A stretch of 64,000 bases of DNA from Miscanthus floridulus (Eukaryota > Streptophyta > Magnoliopsida > Poales > Poaceae), in assembly GCF_019320115.1 (NCBI RefSeq), contig NC_089593.1, forward strand, positions 14,226,789 to 14,290,788, written 5' to 3'. Below the pieces are notes generated by a model, which was not told where the DNA came from, did not search any database, and saw only the letters and a program-made list of their open reading frames with translations. The first letter of the stretch is position 1; the number at the start of each line of letters is the position of its first letter. Shown here piece by piece: positions 11,625 through 23,601 of the stretch. The position numbers and the translations under genes were made by a program.

Positions 11625-12660
11625 TTAAGCATAGAAATGCCTAAGCTTGTCTATGTGCCATGAATTGGGTATGTCTGTACCATCTAGGTGAGCTAACCTG
11701 TAAAATGTAGGGCGTGTAACCTCCTTGATCATGAAGGGCCCTTCCCATGGGGTTGTGAGTTTGTGGATGCCAGCCTGATTCGTCTTCCACTTCAGGACCA
11801 GGTCCCCAACCATGAAGAAACGCTCCTTGACATTCTTGTTGTAGTACCTGCGCAACACAACAAGGTATTTGGCTATACGTACACAAGAATCGAGCCGCTT
11901 CTCTTCTACACTATTCACTTCTAGCTCCTGTACTTCGTTGGCCTTGTCTTCATCGAAGTTCTCTACCCATGCTGATCTGAAGGCTATATCTGCTGGGAGC
12001 ACTGCCTCAGCGCCATAAACCATAAGTATGGTGATACACCGGTATTGCGACTGGGCTGGGTTCTGAGACCCCAGACCACGGCTGGTAACTCTTTGAGCCA
12101 TCTTCCGGGAGCTTTGTCATTTTCTCTGTACATCCTCTTCTTAAGTGCATCTAGGATCATACCATTTGCCCACTCAACCTATCCATTAGCTCTAGGGTGT
12201 GCCACTGAGACGTATTTTACTACTATGCTCCTTTCATCGCAGAAGTCCCAAAAAGCGTTCTCGGTGAACTGAGTACCCAGATTAGTGATGATGCTATTGG
12301 GTATGCCAAAGTGATGGATGACCTAGTTGAGGAATGCAATAGCCTTTTCTGAAGATGCCTTGACCAGGGGCATGTACTCTATCCACTTGGAGAATTTGTT
12401 GATCAGCACAAAGACGCATGTAAATTTCCCAGGGGCTGGTTTGAAAGGCCCGATCATATCCAGTCCCCAGCATGCGAAGGGCCAAGAGGCTGGTATAGTC
12501 TGAATCTCATGTGCTGGTACATGGATTCTCTTAGCGAAGAACTAACAACCTTCACAATGGCGGACTAGCCTCTCTGCATCGGCTACGGCTGACGGCTAAT
12601 AAAACCCTGCTCGGAAAGCCTTGCCCACTAGCGTTCTCGAGGCCGCATGATTGACGTAGG
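11625..12660 (-). pseudogene. Element B integrase
   Basis: Ends SWHIDKLRHFYA followed by TAA at 11625. Upstream in reading direction are the zinc-binding region (IHSGS...HCEGC), the catalytic core with GLDMIGPF (first Asp), ITNLGTQF and NGxVEWANG (Glu). The second catalytic Asp, expected in TDxGTQF, is Asn (codon at 12281-12283), the same change as in D. A one-base deletion near 12060 shifts frame before VYGAEAVLPADIAF, and several TAG codons interrupt the core. No chromodomain is visible, as expected for Tat-type elements. Integrase would insert the cDNA copy into the genome; this copy cannot. Confidence 0.88.
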
Positions 12661-14839
12661 AGCCAGAGTGGATTTTGTCCAGGAGATGTTCACCATCCTC
12701 CTAGGTTATACACTTTATCAAGATTTCCTTCTATGCGTTCTTGTGCCACAATTTGCCATCGACAAGCAGATACTACTTACTACGACGCATCAGGCGTTCG
12801 TTTTCTGTCCGATCGGTGTAACTGCTACCATCTGTCAGGTACTTGATGAAAGGTACTCTCCAGTCAAGCTCCTTAGTGATCGAAGGTGGTTTGGTGGTGT
12901 TTGACGCCGGAACCGTGGCCACCAATAGCTGGTCTGGATGCTTGTCGACCATGGGATCCTCTTCTTTGATGGAGGGCGCGAGCAGGTCTTGAACAAATAC
13001 GCCATGTGGTACTTTGGCTCGGGATGATCCTAATTTTGATAGTGCATCTGTTGCTTGGTTTCTGTCCCGGACCACATGTGTGTACTCGATGCCATAGAAC
13101 TTACCTTCCAGCTTTCTGATCGCTTTGCAGTATGCGTCCATCTTTTCGCTGGTGGTATCCTAGTCCTTGTTGAGTTGGTTGATGACCAGAGCCGAGTCTC
13201 CATAGACATAGAGACGTTTGACACTGAGCTCGACCACAATGCGCAGACCATGTAGGCATGCTTCGTACTCGGCGGCGTTATTAGACGCCGAGAAATAAAT
13301 CCTGAGGACATATCAGAGCTGCTCCTTGGATGGTGATACGAAAAGGACTCCTGCTCCTGCGCCATCGATGTTGAGAGAGCCATCGAAGTACATCTTCCAA
13401 TACTCGGCGGGCCCCTGAGAGGCAGGTGTGCTTAAGTCTGTCCACTCGATGATGAAATCGACAAGTGCCTGAGACTTGATTGTAGTACGGCTTGCAAATT
13501 CCAAGGAGAAAGGGCTTAGCTACATTGCCCATTTGACGATGCGCCCATTTGCATCCTTGTTGTGAATGATGTCTCCCAGAGGGTACTCAGTCATGACCAC
13601 CACGCGATATCCGTTAAAGTAGTGTTTCAACTTTCGGGATGTGATTAGTATGGCGTAGATTAGTTTCTGAATCTATGGGTACCTGGTCTTGGATTCATTG
13701 AGCACCTCACTGACAAAATAAATTGGTCACTGTACCTTGTAGACGTGGTCGGGCTTGTCGCGCTCGACCACCATGGCAGTCGAGACAACTCGATTAGTTG
13801 TCGTAATGTAAAGCAGGAGGGTTTCGTCTTCTCTGGGAGCAGTGAGGACTGGAGGTGATGTAAGGAATTGTTTCAGCTGTGTAAAGGCAGCATCTGCTTC
13901 CTCCGACCACTCAAACTTCTCGGATGCTTTGAGCAGCTTGAAAAATGGTAGTCCTTTTTCACCTAATCTTGATATGAAATGACTGAGAGCAGCCATGCAT
14001 CCGGTAAGCTTCTGAACATCCTTCACCTTTTTGGGCGGCTTCATGTCCAAGACAGCTTTTACCTTCTCTAGGTTAGGGCGTATGCCGTCATGACTGACGA
14101 TGTTGCCGAGCAATATACCAGATGGAACACCAAAGATACCCTTCTTTGGGTTTAATTTCCATTGGAATGTCTTAAGAGCTGCAAAGGTACGTTCGAGGTT
14201 GTCAACAAGGGTGTATGCTTCCTTGGTTTTAACAATTACATCGTCAACATAAGCCTCGACGAGGTCGTCTTTTATCTCGTCTTTGAGGCAAGCCTGTATG
14301 GCGCGTTGGTAGGTAGCCCCGGCGTTCTTGAGCCCGAACGACATGGTCATGTAGCAGTAGGCGCCGAAGGGCGTGATGAAGGTTGTCTTGATCTGGTCGT
14401 CCTTTTTGAGAGCGATCTGGTGATAACCAGAGTAGCAATCGAGAAAGGAAAGCAACTCACAACCGGCAGTTGAATCTATGACCTCGTCTATGTGAGGTAA
14501 GCCGAAGGGGTCTTTAGGGCAGTGTTTGTTGAGATCAGTGTAATCAACGCACATTCTCCATTCATTATTCTTTTTGCGTACAAGAATCGGGTTGGCTAAC
14601 CACTCTGGATGATACACTTCTTTGATAAATTTGGCTGCCAAAAGCCATGTAACTTCTACCCTAATAGCCTCTTTTTTGTCGTGAGTGAACCGTCGTAGCT
14701 TCTGCTTGATAGGTTTGGCCTTGCCATCGACATTTAAGGAGTGCTCGATCAAGTTCCGAGGTACACCGGGCATGTCAGCGGGTTTCCATGCAAACACACT
14801 CATGTTGCTCCTCAAGAACCTGACGAGCGTGTCTTCCTA
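12661..14839 (-). pseudogene. Element B reverse transcriptase and RNase H
   Basis: A 362-codon open stretch at 13727-14815 covers most of RT: FIKEVYHPEWLANPILVRKK, WRMCVDYTDLNKHCPKD, FLDCYSGYHQI and the catalytic YVDD (in VEAYVDDVIVK). RNase H follows in the same frame, with MYFDGSLNIDGAGAG, NNAAEYEAC, VYGDSALVINQL and ATDALSKLGS supplying the Asp/Glu catalytic set. TAG stops break the RNase H part. The frame begins directly after an in-frame TAG at 14837-14839 that is shared with A, D and E. The enzyme would copy element RNA into DNA and degrade the RNA. Confidence 0.92.
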
Positions 14840-15640
14840 TTTAGGATCCAGGTTGGCCCCGATAAGGGCCGTTTTGCTGGGATCACCGTCGACCAGCTGG
14901 ATCGCTTTGTGCTCTTTGGACTTGATGTTCTTGCGTGGGGCCTCGAGCTCTGGGATCTCCAGGTGGTCGGCTGGGGTCTTCTTGGCATCGAGCGTGGTCT
15001 CGGCCATGTGAATAGAGAGGTCATGAGCCTCTGCTATTTTGAAGTTGTCATCCTCACAGGTGTAAGCTGCGTATATGTTGCCCCTAAGAGTTAGAACCCC
15101 CTTCTCAGTAGGCATCTTGAGCACCAAATACCTGTAGTGAGGTATGGCCATGAACTTGGTGAGCGCTGGTCTACCAAGGATATCATGGTAGGTGCCTTCG
15201 AAGTCAGCGACCACGAAGTTGATGTAGTCGGTGCGGAAGTGGTCTGGGGTACCAAATTACACAAGTAGCATGATCTGGCCGAGAGGTGTGGAGCTCTGTC
15301 TAGGGAGAACACCCCAGAACTGTGCCTCGTATGGCTTAAGATCAGCCTGGGTTATCTTCAGGGCTAGCAAACTATTCTTCAACCATATATCGATGGAACT
15401 GCCGCCGTCTATCAGCACTCTATTGAATTGAACCTTGTTGATACAAGGATCGAGAACCAGAGGAAAACGTCCTGGCTCAGGTATTGTCGCCCATTGGTTT
15501 GTTTTGCTGAAGGAGATCTCGCGGTGAGACCAAGGAGGGAGTCGTGGATCGGCGATGAGGTTGTCGGTGTTGGCCATGTTCAAGCAAGCACGGGCGAGCA
15601 GCTTGCGTTCTCGTTTGGTCTTGATGGACACTTTGCCCCC
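14840..15640 (-). pseudogene. Element B protease and linker
   Basis: Retropepsin-like domain with the active-site motif VLIDGGSSIDI and a downstream LGRPALTKFMAIPHYRYL segment. DGGS in place of the commoner DTG/DSG is usual for this lineage by recollection. A TGA/TAG-type stop after LGQIMLLV and the TAG at 14837 interrupt the frame. A frame change relative to gag lies between about 15640 and 15846. Confidence 0.8.
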
Positions 15641-18179
15641 AATGATGGTGTGGACGCGATTGGTTGGCTTGAAGTACTTGTGACAGGGATCTGCGTCTTC
15701 ATCATCGCTGTCCTCGTTACGCTGCTCCCCTACGTCGTTAGGCTTGTCAGATGTATCCGAAGCCTATTGGCACGTGTAGATAGATTTGAGACATGGCAAT
15801 TCTCCATGGTATGGTTTGATTTGGGATGGAGCTGGCAGGGTCCTTTCAATGCTTTGGCATAGTCTTCTTTGTAGTTGCGATGTCCACCACCTTTTTTAAC
15901 GGTGTTGACTTTGCCATCATCTTCCCGAGCATGCTTGCCCTTGTAATCGTGATGATGATTATGCCACTAATTACACTGGTTGCGGTGGTCGTGGGAATCA
16001 TTGCGCTGGTTGCGGTGATCAAAATTGTCGTTCCGACCACGGTTGCCACGGTAGTCGTCGCGGTGTGGGGGTGGTCGAAGCATGGAACCCTTGCTGCTTC
16101 TTTGATGATTATCTTTATAGCATCATCGGCATCCGCATATTTTTTAGCAGTGGCTAGGAGTGTTGTGACCGATTCAGGTCTTTTGTGGAGGAGCTTGTCC
16201 CTTAGGGCGTCGTGGAAGCAAAGACCAGTGATGAAAGCTTTGATTGCCTCATTGTTAGAGATTGATGGGACCTTGATGCGCATCTCCAAGAAGCATCGGA
16301 CATACTCGCGTAGTGGCTCATCTTTACGATCTCGAATCCACTGCAGATCATATTTGTTGCCGGGTTGTTCGCAAGTAGCAATGAAGTTGTCGATGAATGC
16401 TTGCTTGAGCTCTTGCCAAGAATCAGAGTAGTTCGCTAGCAAGCTGACCAACCACTAGTGGCCTGCATGGCCGACAGCGATGGGGAAGTAATTAGACATG
16501 ACGTGCTCGTCAGCCATGGCTAATCTGCATGCGTTTTCATAGAGCATGACCCATAACTCGGGGTTCTCCTTGCTGTCGTACTTCTGGAGTTTTTTGAGCT
16601 TGAAGTTTTTGTGCCATATGACTTGGCGAAGGTGAGGAGTAAACTGCTTCAAACCTGGAGGGCTATGGGTAGTATCATATTCCATACGGCGATAGCTTTC
16701 GTGGGATGCACGATTGTTGGCTCTTTGGTTAATGTGATCGTGCAGATCGTGTTCTCCGAGGGAATGGCGGAGATCGTTATTGCCGTCATGGTGATCCCAA
16801 TTGCCATGCTGGTTGACCCTGTGACCATGGTTATCACGGCGATTGTCGTGGTTGTCTCGTCGATTATTGTACTGGTTGTTGCGGCGGTTGTCATCCCGAC
16901 CACCATCATGACCACCTTTTCTGCCTTAACGGTTGTCTGATGGGTCATTGTTGCGCGAGCCACGTTGATTAGGTGACTATGGGCGACTTGAGTACTGGCG
17001 ACTATGGCTTGATTTGACTAAGATGGATGGAGCCCGGGCTTGGTTTGCAATCTCTATGGTTTGGGCCATAGCAGCCGTCAGGTAAGCTTGTATATCATCA
17101 CGAACTGCCTGGATTTCTGGTGTATTGGGTAGTCGTTGCATTGTTCCCATAGCAACAGCTACGTTGGTGCTTGGAGTCCTAAAGACCTGCTTGTCCCCTA
17201 CCCTGTCAAAGGCATTATTAAGATCATGTGGCTGGACCCTTATGCATCGTGCCTCTTCTTCTGCCTCGGCTTCGGCTTGTCGGCGATTAAACCGGTCAAT
17301 ATTTCGTGCTTCGCGTGCTAGCCTTTCTTGTTCTATTTCGCCAACTGCCGGTGGTTCGTCATTACTGACAACATTGATCAAGTCTCCTCACCTTGGTGGG
17401 AAGGATGGGAATCGTGGGAACCCCGGGGCGTGGTCTGGGATATCTAGATCGTATTCAACTCCTTCATTGTCATGATGCTGGAACTCGGTGTGGACGGAGC
17501 CATTAGATGCGATGCCAGACGGGGAGCTTGAGCCACTCTCTTGAACTGTGTGGACTAATCCTTCTTGATACTCCTCAATCCAAACCATGTTGATGAAGTT
17601 GCGCAGGCCGTAGGGCTGAGCCAGGTAATTCTCCATCAAGGCTTCGCACTCGGAGAGCTAGAGACCCATTGCCGAGGCTGATCGGTGACGAATGGAGCGC
17701 CCTTTAGGAGTAGACGTGACCACGAGATCCATACCGAGTCATGCAGGACGACTGGCCTGAGCTGGTCGGGTAGATCTGTTGTGGGTAGTGGTTACCTGCT
17801 CATTAGGCTGATTTTGAATCGAACTTACTAGAGCTAGGGTTTTGGCAAGCTTGGTGTCGACCCGATCAATGGAGTCGAGCAGGTTGGTGTTGTCGATCTG
17901 CCTCCCTTTATAGTGAGGAAGTGGACGACGGGTTGTCGGCGTGGCTGAAGACGATGCTGGTGTGGACAGAGCTAGATCCACTGTGGTCGGAGCCATAGCT
18001 GATGTAGGTGAAGCAGTGGTCAATGTAGATTGAATTCGCGCCTCCTCCATGGTCATGTCGATGAAGTTGTCGGAGCGAGTGGTCCAGGTGATCTGGCCGA
18101 TGGTGAACGTGAGGCCGTTTGGCATAGCCATGGAACCGGGGATGATGACCATCTTGTTCATCTGGAGAGCAGTACACAC
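15641..18179 (-). pseudogene. Element B gag
   Basis: All gag segments from 18179 to 15846 stay in one frame but contain stops: TGA after RPA (17739-17741), TAA after DNR (16926-16928), and others near 17385 and 16452. The capsid core lies at about 16640-16150 (KLQKYDSKENPELWVML, then DSWQELKQAFIDNF and YVRCFLEMR), matching the retrotransposon gag family. An Arg/Asp/His-rich stretch flanks it on both sides. The N-terminal part is rich in Thr/Ser/Ala. Gag forms the virus-like particle. The TGA and the TAA occur at identical sites in D. Confidence 0.85.
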
Positions 18180-18181
18180 AC

Positions 18182-18199
18182 CCCCTACCTAGCACGCCA
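18182..18199 (-). other. Element B primer binding site
   Basis: Minus strand TGGCGTGCTAGGTAGGGG, one base from the 5' LTR. The start TGG pairs with the CCA end of a tRNA. Near-identical sites occur in A, C, D and E. I do not assign the tRNA. Confidence 0.85.
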
Positions 18200-18200
18200 C

Positions 18201-18670
18201 TGTCGATGAAATATGATTGGCAGTCTACCTAGGGGTATGCCCAAGGTAGTAGATTATCGGTAGACAGATGCGCAAGCTACAAACAAGATGGTGACGCAAG
18301 ACAGACATAAGGTTTTATCCAGGTTCGGCCGCCATGAAGGCATAATACCTACGTCCTGTGTCTGATTGTATTGCTGTATGTCAATGAGAGATGTTTTTGA
18401 GAGGGGTCCCTTGCCCGCCTTATATAGTCTAGGGGTAGGGTTATAGATCTGGAAACTAATCCTAACCAGTTACAATTGCCATAGGTGGCCGGATAAGGAT
18501 TCCTATTCTAACCGACCAGGATCTTGCTTGATCTCCAAGTCTGCCTTGATTCCTTGCGCGGGACTCCGAGCAGATTGGTCGGGCCACGCGTCGTCTTCTA
18601 GTAGGCTAGACCCCCTGGTCTAGGCCGCCCCAAGCCTAGCCATAAGGGTATAGGGGTTAATACCCCCAAA
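18201..18670 (-). repeat. Element B 5' LTR
   Basis: Matches 5809-6279. A TATATAA box on the minus strand at 18420-18426 would drive gag-pol transcription leftward. A one-base deletion and about 31 substitutions separate it from the 3' LTR by hand count. Confidence 0.95.
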
Positions 18671-19078
18671 GCCTATTCCCGCTACCCTAGCTCCTAGGTC
18701 TTAACGTGATATGGGGTCGGGCATAGAGAATGTTTGCTAGGTGGATATACTCTTAAACGCGTACCGACTCTTTCCATGGCTGAGGCCAAAAAGCCCGGGG
18801 TGTGGAAAAGAAACTCTAATTACGCTGGGGAGCAAAGGCATCCTAGCCACCGAGGCGTAGGTTTCTCGTAGTTCGACCAGTTTTACTCAGCTTTTGTTTC
18901 CGCAAACTTCGCTTTTGGGTCTTAATCATGAGAAAGGGTCAGACGTAGAGACTGTCTACCAGATAGATATGCTCTTATTAGCCCCCAAGTGAGGCCTGAC
19001 CCCTGCTGTTCCTAGGGTTAGGTGTCACTAAAGGTCAGGGGTTCGATAATGATACTGATAAGAGAAAGTGTGTGTTTA
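18671..19078. other. Element A non-coding 3' region, second part
   Basis: Continuation of A beyond element B. Holds the second copy (about 18785-18895) of the direct repeat noted at 5695-5808, and a segment ending in GTTTATTAAGGG at the end of A's integrase. No gene seen. Confidence 0.6.
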
Positions 19079-20262
19079 TTAAGGGTAAAAATGACGTAGC
19101 TGCTTGATGTTCTAGGCATTGGTGAAGACCTCGGCGTTGATGGTCCTGAGCTTGTAGGAGCCTGGCCGGAGCACCTCCACGATGATGTATGGTCCTTCCC
19201 ATGGCAAGGAAAGCTTATGGTGGTCCTTGTTGCTCTAGATGAGGTAGAGGACCAGGTCTCTGACGTTGAAGGCCCGACCCCACACTCGTCGGCTGTGGTA
19301 CCGTCGCAACGCCTGCTGGAACTTGGCCGAGCGGAGGAGGGCAACGTCGTGCACTTCATCTAGCTAGTCCATGGCATCCTTGAGGGATGCCTTGGCTCCC
19401 TATTTATCATACGCTCTGACCCTTGGCGCTCCATAGTCAAGGTCGATCGAGAGGACATCCTCGCAATCATAGACCATGAAGAATGGCGTGTAGCCGGAGG
19501 CCCGACTAGGGTCGTCCTTAGGCTCTAGAGCACCATAGGAAGCTTGGCGACCCATCGTCCACCAAACTTTTTCAACCAGTTGAAGATCCTAGGCTTGAGG
19601 CCCTATAGGACCATGCCATTCGTGCGCTTGACCTACCCATTTGTGCGGGCGTGCGCCATGGTAGCCCAATCGACCTGGATGTGGTATTCATCGCAGAATC
19701 GGAGGAACTTCTTTCTGGTAAATTGCATGCCGTTGTCCATGATGATGGAGTTCTGGACTCCAAAGCGATGGATGATGTCGAGGAAGAATAGCACGGCTTG
19801 CTCGGACTTGATCGTGGAGATCGGCCTAAGCCTCTATCCACTTTGTAAACTTGTCTACGATGACAAGCAAGTGAGTGTAGCCCCTGGGCACCCTTTTGAG
19901 AGGTCTGACCAGATCGAGCCCCCAGACCGTGAATGGCCATATGATGGGGATTGTCTAGAGCGCTTGGGCTAGTAGGTGAGTCTGCGGAGTCTAGAGTGCA
20001 CAATCTGCTCAGCATCGGCTACTGCAGTCGGTCAGTAGAAGCCTTGTCGGAATGTGTTTCTAACCAGGGTTCTAGGCATAGCATGGTGACCACATACCCC
20101 ACCGTGGATATCGCTCAGCAAACGCTTCCCCTTTTTGATGGGGATGCAACGCTGTAGGATCCCGGTGTGGCTTTGCATTGTAGAGTTTGCCCTCAACTAG
20201 GACAAAGGACTTGGCACGACGCGTGAGCCATCGACCCTCCATCTTATTCGATGGTAGTGCCT
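19079..20262 (-). pseudogene. Element A integrase
   Basis: Begins with RRAKSFVLVEGKLYN, continues with the HHCC-type region (DIHGGVCGHHAMPRTLV), GLDLVRPLKRVPRGYTH (first Asp), a segment equivalent to SIIMDNGMQFT (second Asp kept) and FFMVYDCEDVLSIDLDYGAPRVRAYD, and ends LRHFYP with TAA at 19079-19081. At least two frameshifts (after the zinc region and within the core) and several TAG codons disable it. The layout parallels element C's integrase, and the two clearly belong to one subgroup. Confidence 0.85.
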
Positions 20263-22378
20263 CATGGAGGAGGTAGTCGAGTAGAGCATGCTCCACTCGA
20301 CCAGAGGGTCAGGCTGTGTCGCTGGGTCCTCTTTGAGCTCCATGACTTTAGGGTCAGATGGAGCCGACGGTTGGTCAGCCCCTGAGCCTAGGGTAGGTGG
20401 ACTGTCACTGGCTTGTTCCAACCCCTCGTAGCGAACTAAGGGCTTGTGTTGATCACTGGCAAAGACGCCCATTGGCATCAGCTCTTGGCCAGATGCTGCC
20501 TTCACTAGTGCATCGGTCACCTCATTGAGACACCTTGAAATGTGGTTGAGCTCGAGGCTGTCAAACTTGTCCTCCAGCTGGCAGACTTCTTAGCAATATG
20601 CAACCATCTTGGCATCATGGCAGCTCGACTCCTTCATGACTAGGTCCATGACCAGCTAGGAGTCGCCCTGGACATCGAGGCATCGAATGCCCAACTTGAT
20701 GGTGATATGCAGGCCATTGATGAGTGCCTCATATTCGGCCACATTGTTGGAGGCAGGGAAATAGAGGCAAACCATGTACCTCATGCATACCCCAAGAGGC
20801 GAGACAAAGACCAGCCCTACACCGATGCCTTTCTTCATCAGCAATCCATCAAAGTACATCATCTAGTACTCTTGGTCGATGACCGCTCGTGGCATTTGGA
20901 CATCGGTCCACACTACAATGAAATCTGCCAACACCTAGGACTTGATGGTTGTTCGGGAGGCATACGCAATGCCCTGACCCATCAGCTTGAGTGCCCACTT
21001 CATAATTCTTCCTATGGCATCCTTGTTTTGGACAACCACGCTGAGGGGGAAGGACATCACGACCATCACCAGATGTGACTCAAAGTAGTGGCGAAGCTTC
21101 CTCTTGACAATGAGGACGGCGTACAGGAGCTTCTAGATTTGGGGGTAGCAGGTCTTGGAATCGGATAGGACCTCACTAACGAAGTACATGGGGCGCTGTA
21201 CTTTGAGGGCATGCCCCTCTTCTTCTCGCTCCACTACCAGGGTGGTGCTGACCACTTGCATGGTGGCCGCAATGTAGAGCAGAAGGGGTTCTCTGTCGTT
21301 CAAAGGAACCAAGATCAGAGCCTTTGTCAGAAGCTGCTTGACCATGTCAAGTGCCTCTTGGGCCTTAGGCATCCATTTGAAGCGGTCAACCTTCTTTAGA
21401 AGTGGATAGAGGGGGAGACCTCATTCGCCGAGGCATAAGATGAAGCGGCTGAGCGCGGCAAGGCACCCAATAACTCGCTGTACTCCCTTCATGTTCTGAA
21501 TCGAGCCCATCCTTGTGATGGCTGAGATCTTCTCCGGGTTGGATGATAACTCGCTGTACTCCCTTCATGTTCTGAATCAGGCCCATCCTTGTGATGGCTG
21601 AGATCTTCTCTGGGTTGGCTTCGATGCCATGCTCGAAGATGATGAAACCAAGCAGCATACCCCTCAGGACCTCGAAAACATACTTCTCAAGGTTGAGCTT
21701 AACGCCATTTGCTCGGAGTTTTGTGAAGGTCTGCTCAAGGTCAGCTACGAGCTAGTCAGCTCGTTTGGACTTGACTACGACATCGTCTATGTAGGACTCA
21801 ACGGTTTGTCTAATGAGTTCTCCGAAACACTTGAGCATACAATGTTGGTACATAGCCCTAGCGTTCTTCAGACCGAATGACATTGTGACATAGCAGAACG
21901 ATCTGAATGGGGTGATGAAAGATGTCGCGAGCTGGTCGGACTCTTTCATCATGATTTGATGGTATCTAGAGTACGCATCAAGGAAGCAAAGGGTTTCGCA
22001 CCCTGAGGTAGAGTCAACTATTTGGTCTATGCACAGCAAAGGAAACATATCCTTTGGGCATGCTTTGTTGAGACCTGTGTAGTCAACACACATCCTCCAT
22101 TTCCCACTCTTCTTTCATACAAGAACAGGATTGGCTAACCACTCGGGGTGGTACACTTCCTTAATGAACCCGGCCGCCAAAAGCTTCACGATCTCCTCGC
22201 TGATGGTCCTGCGTTTCCCCTCGTCGAAGTGACATAGGTGTTGCTTCACCGGCTTGGAGGCTAGGTGGATCTTCAAGGCATGCTCGGCAACTTCCCTCAA
22301 AATGCCTAGCATGTCCGAGGGTTTCTATGCAAAGATGTCTCTATTGGCGCAGAGAAAGCCGACGAGCGCGCTTTCCTA
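20263..22378 (-). pseudogene. Element A reverse transcriptase and RNase H
   Basis: RT motifs: FIKEVYHPEWLANPVLV, MCVDYTGLNKACPKD, CFLDAYSRYHQI and the catalytic YIDD in VESYIDDVVVKSK. RNase H shows MYFDGLLMKKGIGVG, SNNVAEYEAL and VQGDS. A 76-bp tandem duplication at 21471-21622 lies in the thumb/connection region and shifts the frame. TAG codons sit at the same places as in the other elements: before RT (22376-22378) and before VLADFI (TIKS-stop). Confidence 0.88.
21471..21622. repeat. 76-bp tandem duplication in element A RT
   Basis: Two adjacent copies of a 76-bp unit beginning TAACTCGCTGTACTCCCTTC (second copy starts at 21547) differ by only a few bases. B, C-type relatives and D have one copy. 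The length is not a multiple of three, so the duplication breaks the reading frame. Confidence 0.88.
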
Positions 22379-23110
22379 TTTGGAGAAAAGTGTGGTGCCA
22401 ATGCGCACCGCTTTGCCTTCAGGGTTGCCAGGGTCTATGAGGACCTCCTTGGCGCCCTCCATTGGCTCAAAAGACCCGGTCGACCACTTGGGGGTGGGTG
22501 CTTCTTCAGCGACCTCCTTCCTGATGGCCGTGAGCTCTCTGAAGGCGATGATTGCCGTGGCGTGATCGTGGCACTCGACCTCACACTTGTAGGCGTGCTA
22601 GAAGGAGGTGCCTATGGTGATGACCCCGCCTAGGCCTGGCATCTTTAGCTTTAGGTAGGTGTAGTTGGGGACGGCCATAAACTTCATGTAGCATGGTCGT
22701 CTAAGGATGGTGTGGTAGGTTCTGTGGAACCCAACCACTTCGAAGGTGAGGGTCTCCATCCTATAGTTGGACGGACCCCCGAAGGTGATGGGCAGATCGA
22801 TCTGCCCAAGTGGCACGGCCTATTTTCTAGGCAAGATGCCGTGGAAAGGCGCTCCGATCGGTCGAATGCACGCTCAGTCGATGCCCATAGTGTTGAGCAT
22901 CTCAGCATGATGTTGAGGCTACTGCCCCCATCTATCAGTACCTTGGTGAGTCGCTTCGTTCCGATGATCGGGTCAACCACGAGCTGGTATCGCCCTGGTT
23001 GTGGGACGCTCTCTGAGTGGTCGGTCCGATCAAAGGTTATGGTGGACTCTAACCACCGGAGGATGGTAGGCATGGCCGGCTCAGTCGTATAGACCTCACG
23101 GCACGTGAGC
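22379..23110 (-). pseudogene. Element A protease and linker to RT
   Basis: Contains ITFDRTDHSESVPQPGRYQL, the active-site motif VLIDGGSSLNIM and, in another frame, QIDLPITFGG and HTILRRPCYMKFMAVPNYTYL. A frameshift of one base separates the two halves. Homologous to C 27000-27546. Confidence 0.8.
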
Positions 23111-23601
23111 TCCTAACGGCACTTGGAGTCATAGGCTATTGACCCTATAAGATCATGAGGTAGCCATTCGATGTTGGAAAGCCACCGTCCTTCCCCTCAG
23201 TGCTGTTCATGGTTGGGTCAGGGTCCTTCCCATGCTCCCCTTTGTTGGAGCCTCTAGACAAGAACCACTTCATGAGTTCTTGTACAGATGCTTGATGGGG
23301 AGGACATGGTTTGGGCAAGGCCCCTCGAGCAGCTTCTTGAAGTGGTTCGGGGTGCCCACCACAGCTTCTGACCCCCTATGGTCGGCGGTGGCCCTAAGTG
23401 AGCTCTCGCGCTGCTGCTTGCTCTTCTTCTTGATGAGATGGTTAGAGGCGCCTTCACAGGCGTCCTTGTCCCATTTCACCTTACCCTTTAGGCGATTGAA
23501 GATCGCTCCAACTGCCTCCTCACCCGAGGCATGGCTGGTGGTGATGTCGAGGAGCTCCTTGGTGGTTTGCGGGCCCTTACATCCTAGCTTGTGAACCAGG
23601 G
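23111..23601 (-). pseudogene. Element A gag, C-terminal piece
   Basis: Carries LGCKGPQTTKELLDITTSHA, EEAVGAIFNRLKGK, a basic LIKKKSKQQRE stretch and the degenerate zinc-knuckle-like PCPNHVLPIKHLYK. It aligns with C's gag at 26440-26940. The piece is cut at 23601 by insertion of C and resumes at 33049. Confidence 0.82.

Larger units (their letters stand above)
5809..18670 (-). mobile_element. LTR retrotransposon B (Ty3/Gypsy, Tat type)
   Basis: A complete 12.9-kb element bounded by 471- and 470-bp LTRs, with a perfect GCCTA target duplication at 5804-5808 and 18671-18675. The PBS next to the right LTR gives minus orientation. My hand comparison of the LTRs finds about 32 differences (near 7%), nearly all transitions. 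Structure in element direction: LTR, PBS, gag, PR, RT, RNase H, INT, six-exon antisense ORF, repeat-rich 3' region, PPT, LTR. Same family as D. Confidence 0.95.

Noticed and set aside
15826..16431. 201-codon frame on the plus strand, hydrophobic and Val/Ile-rich
   Set aside because: Exact antisense of element B's gag; Arg/Asp-rich coding sequence reads as hydrophobic on the other strand.
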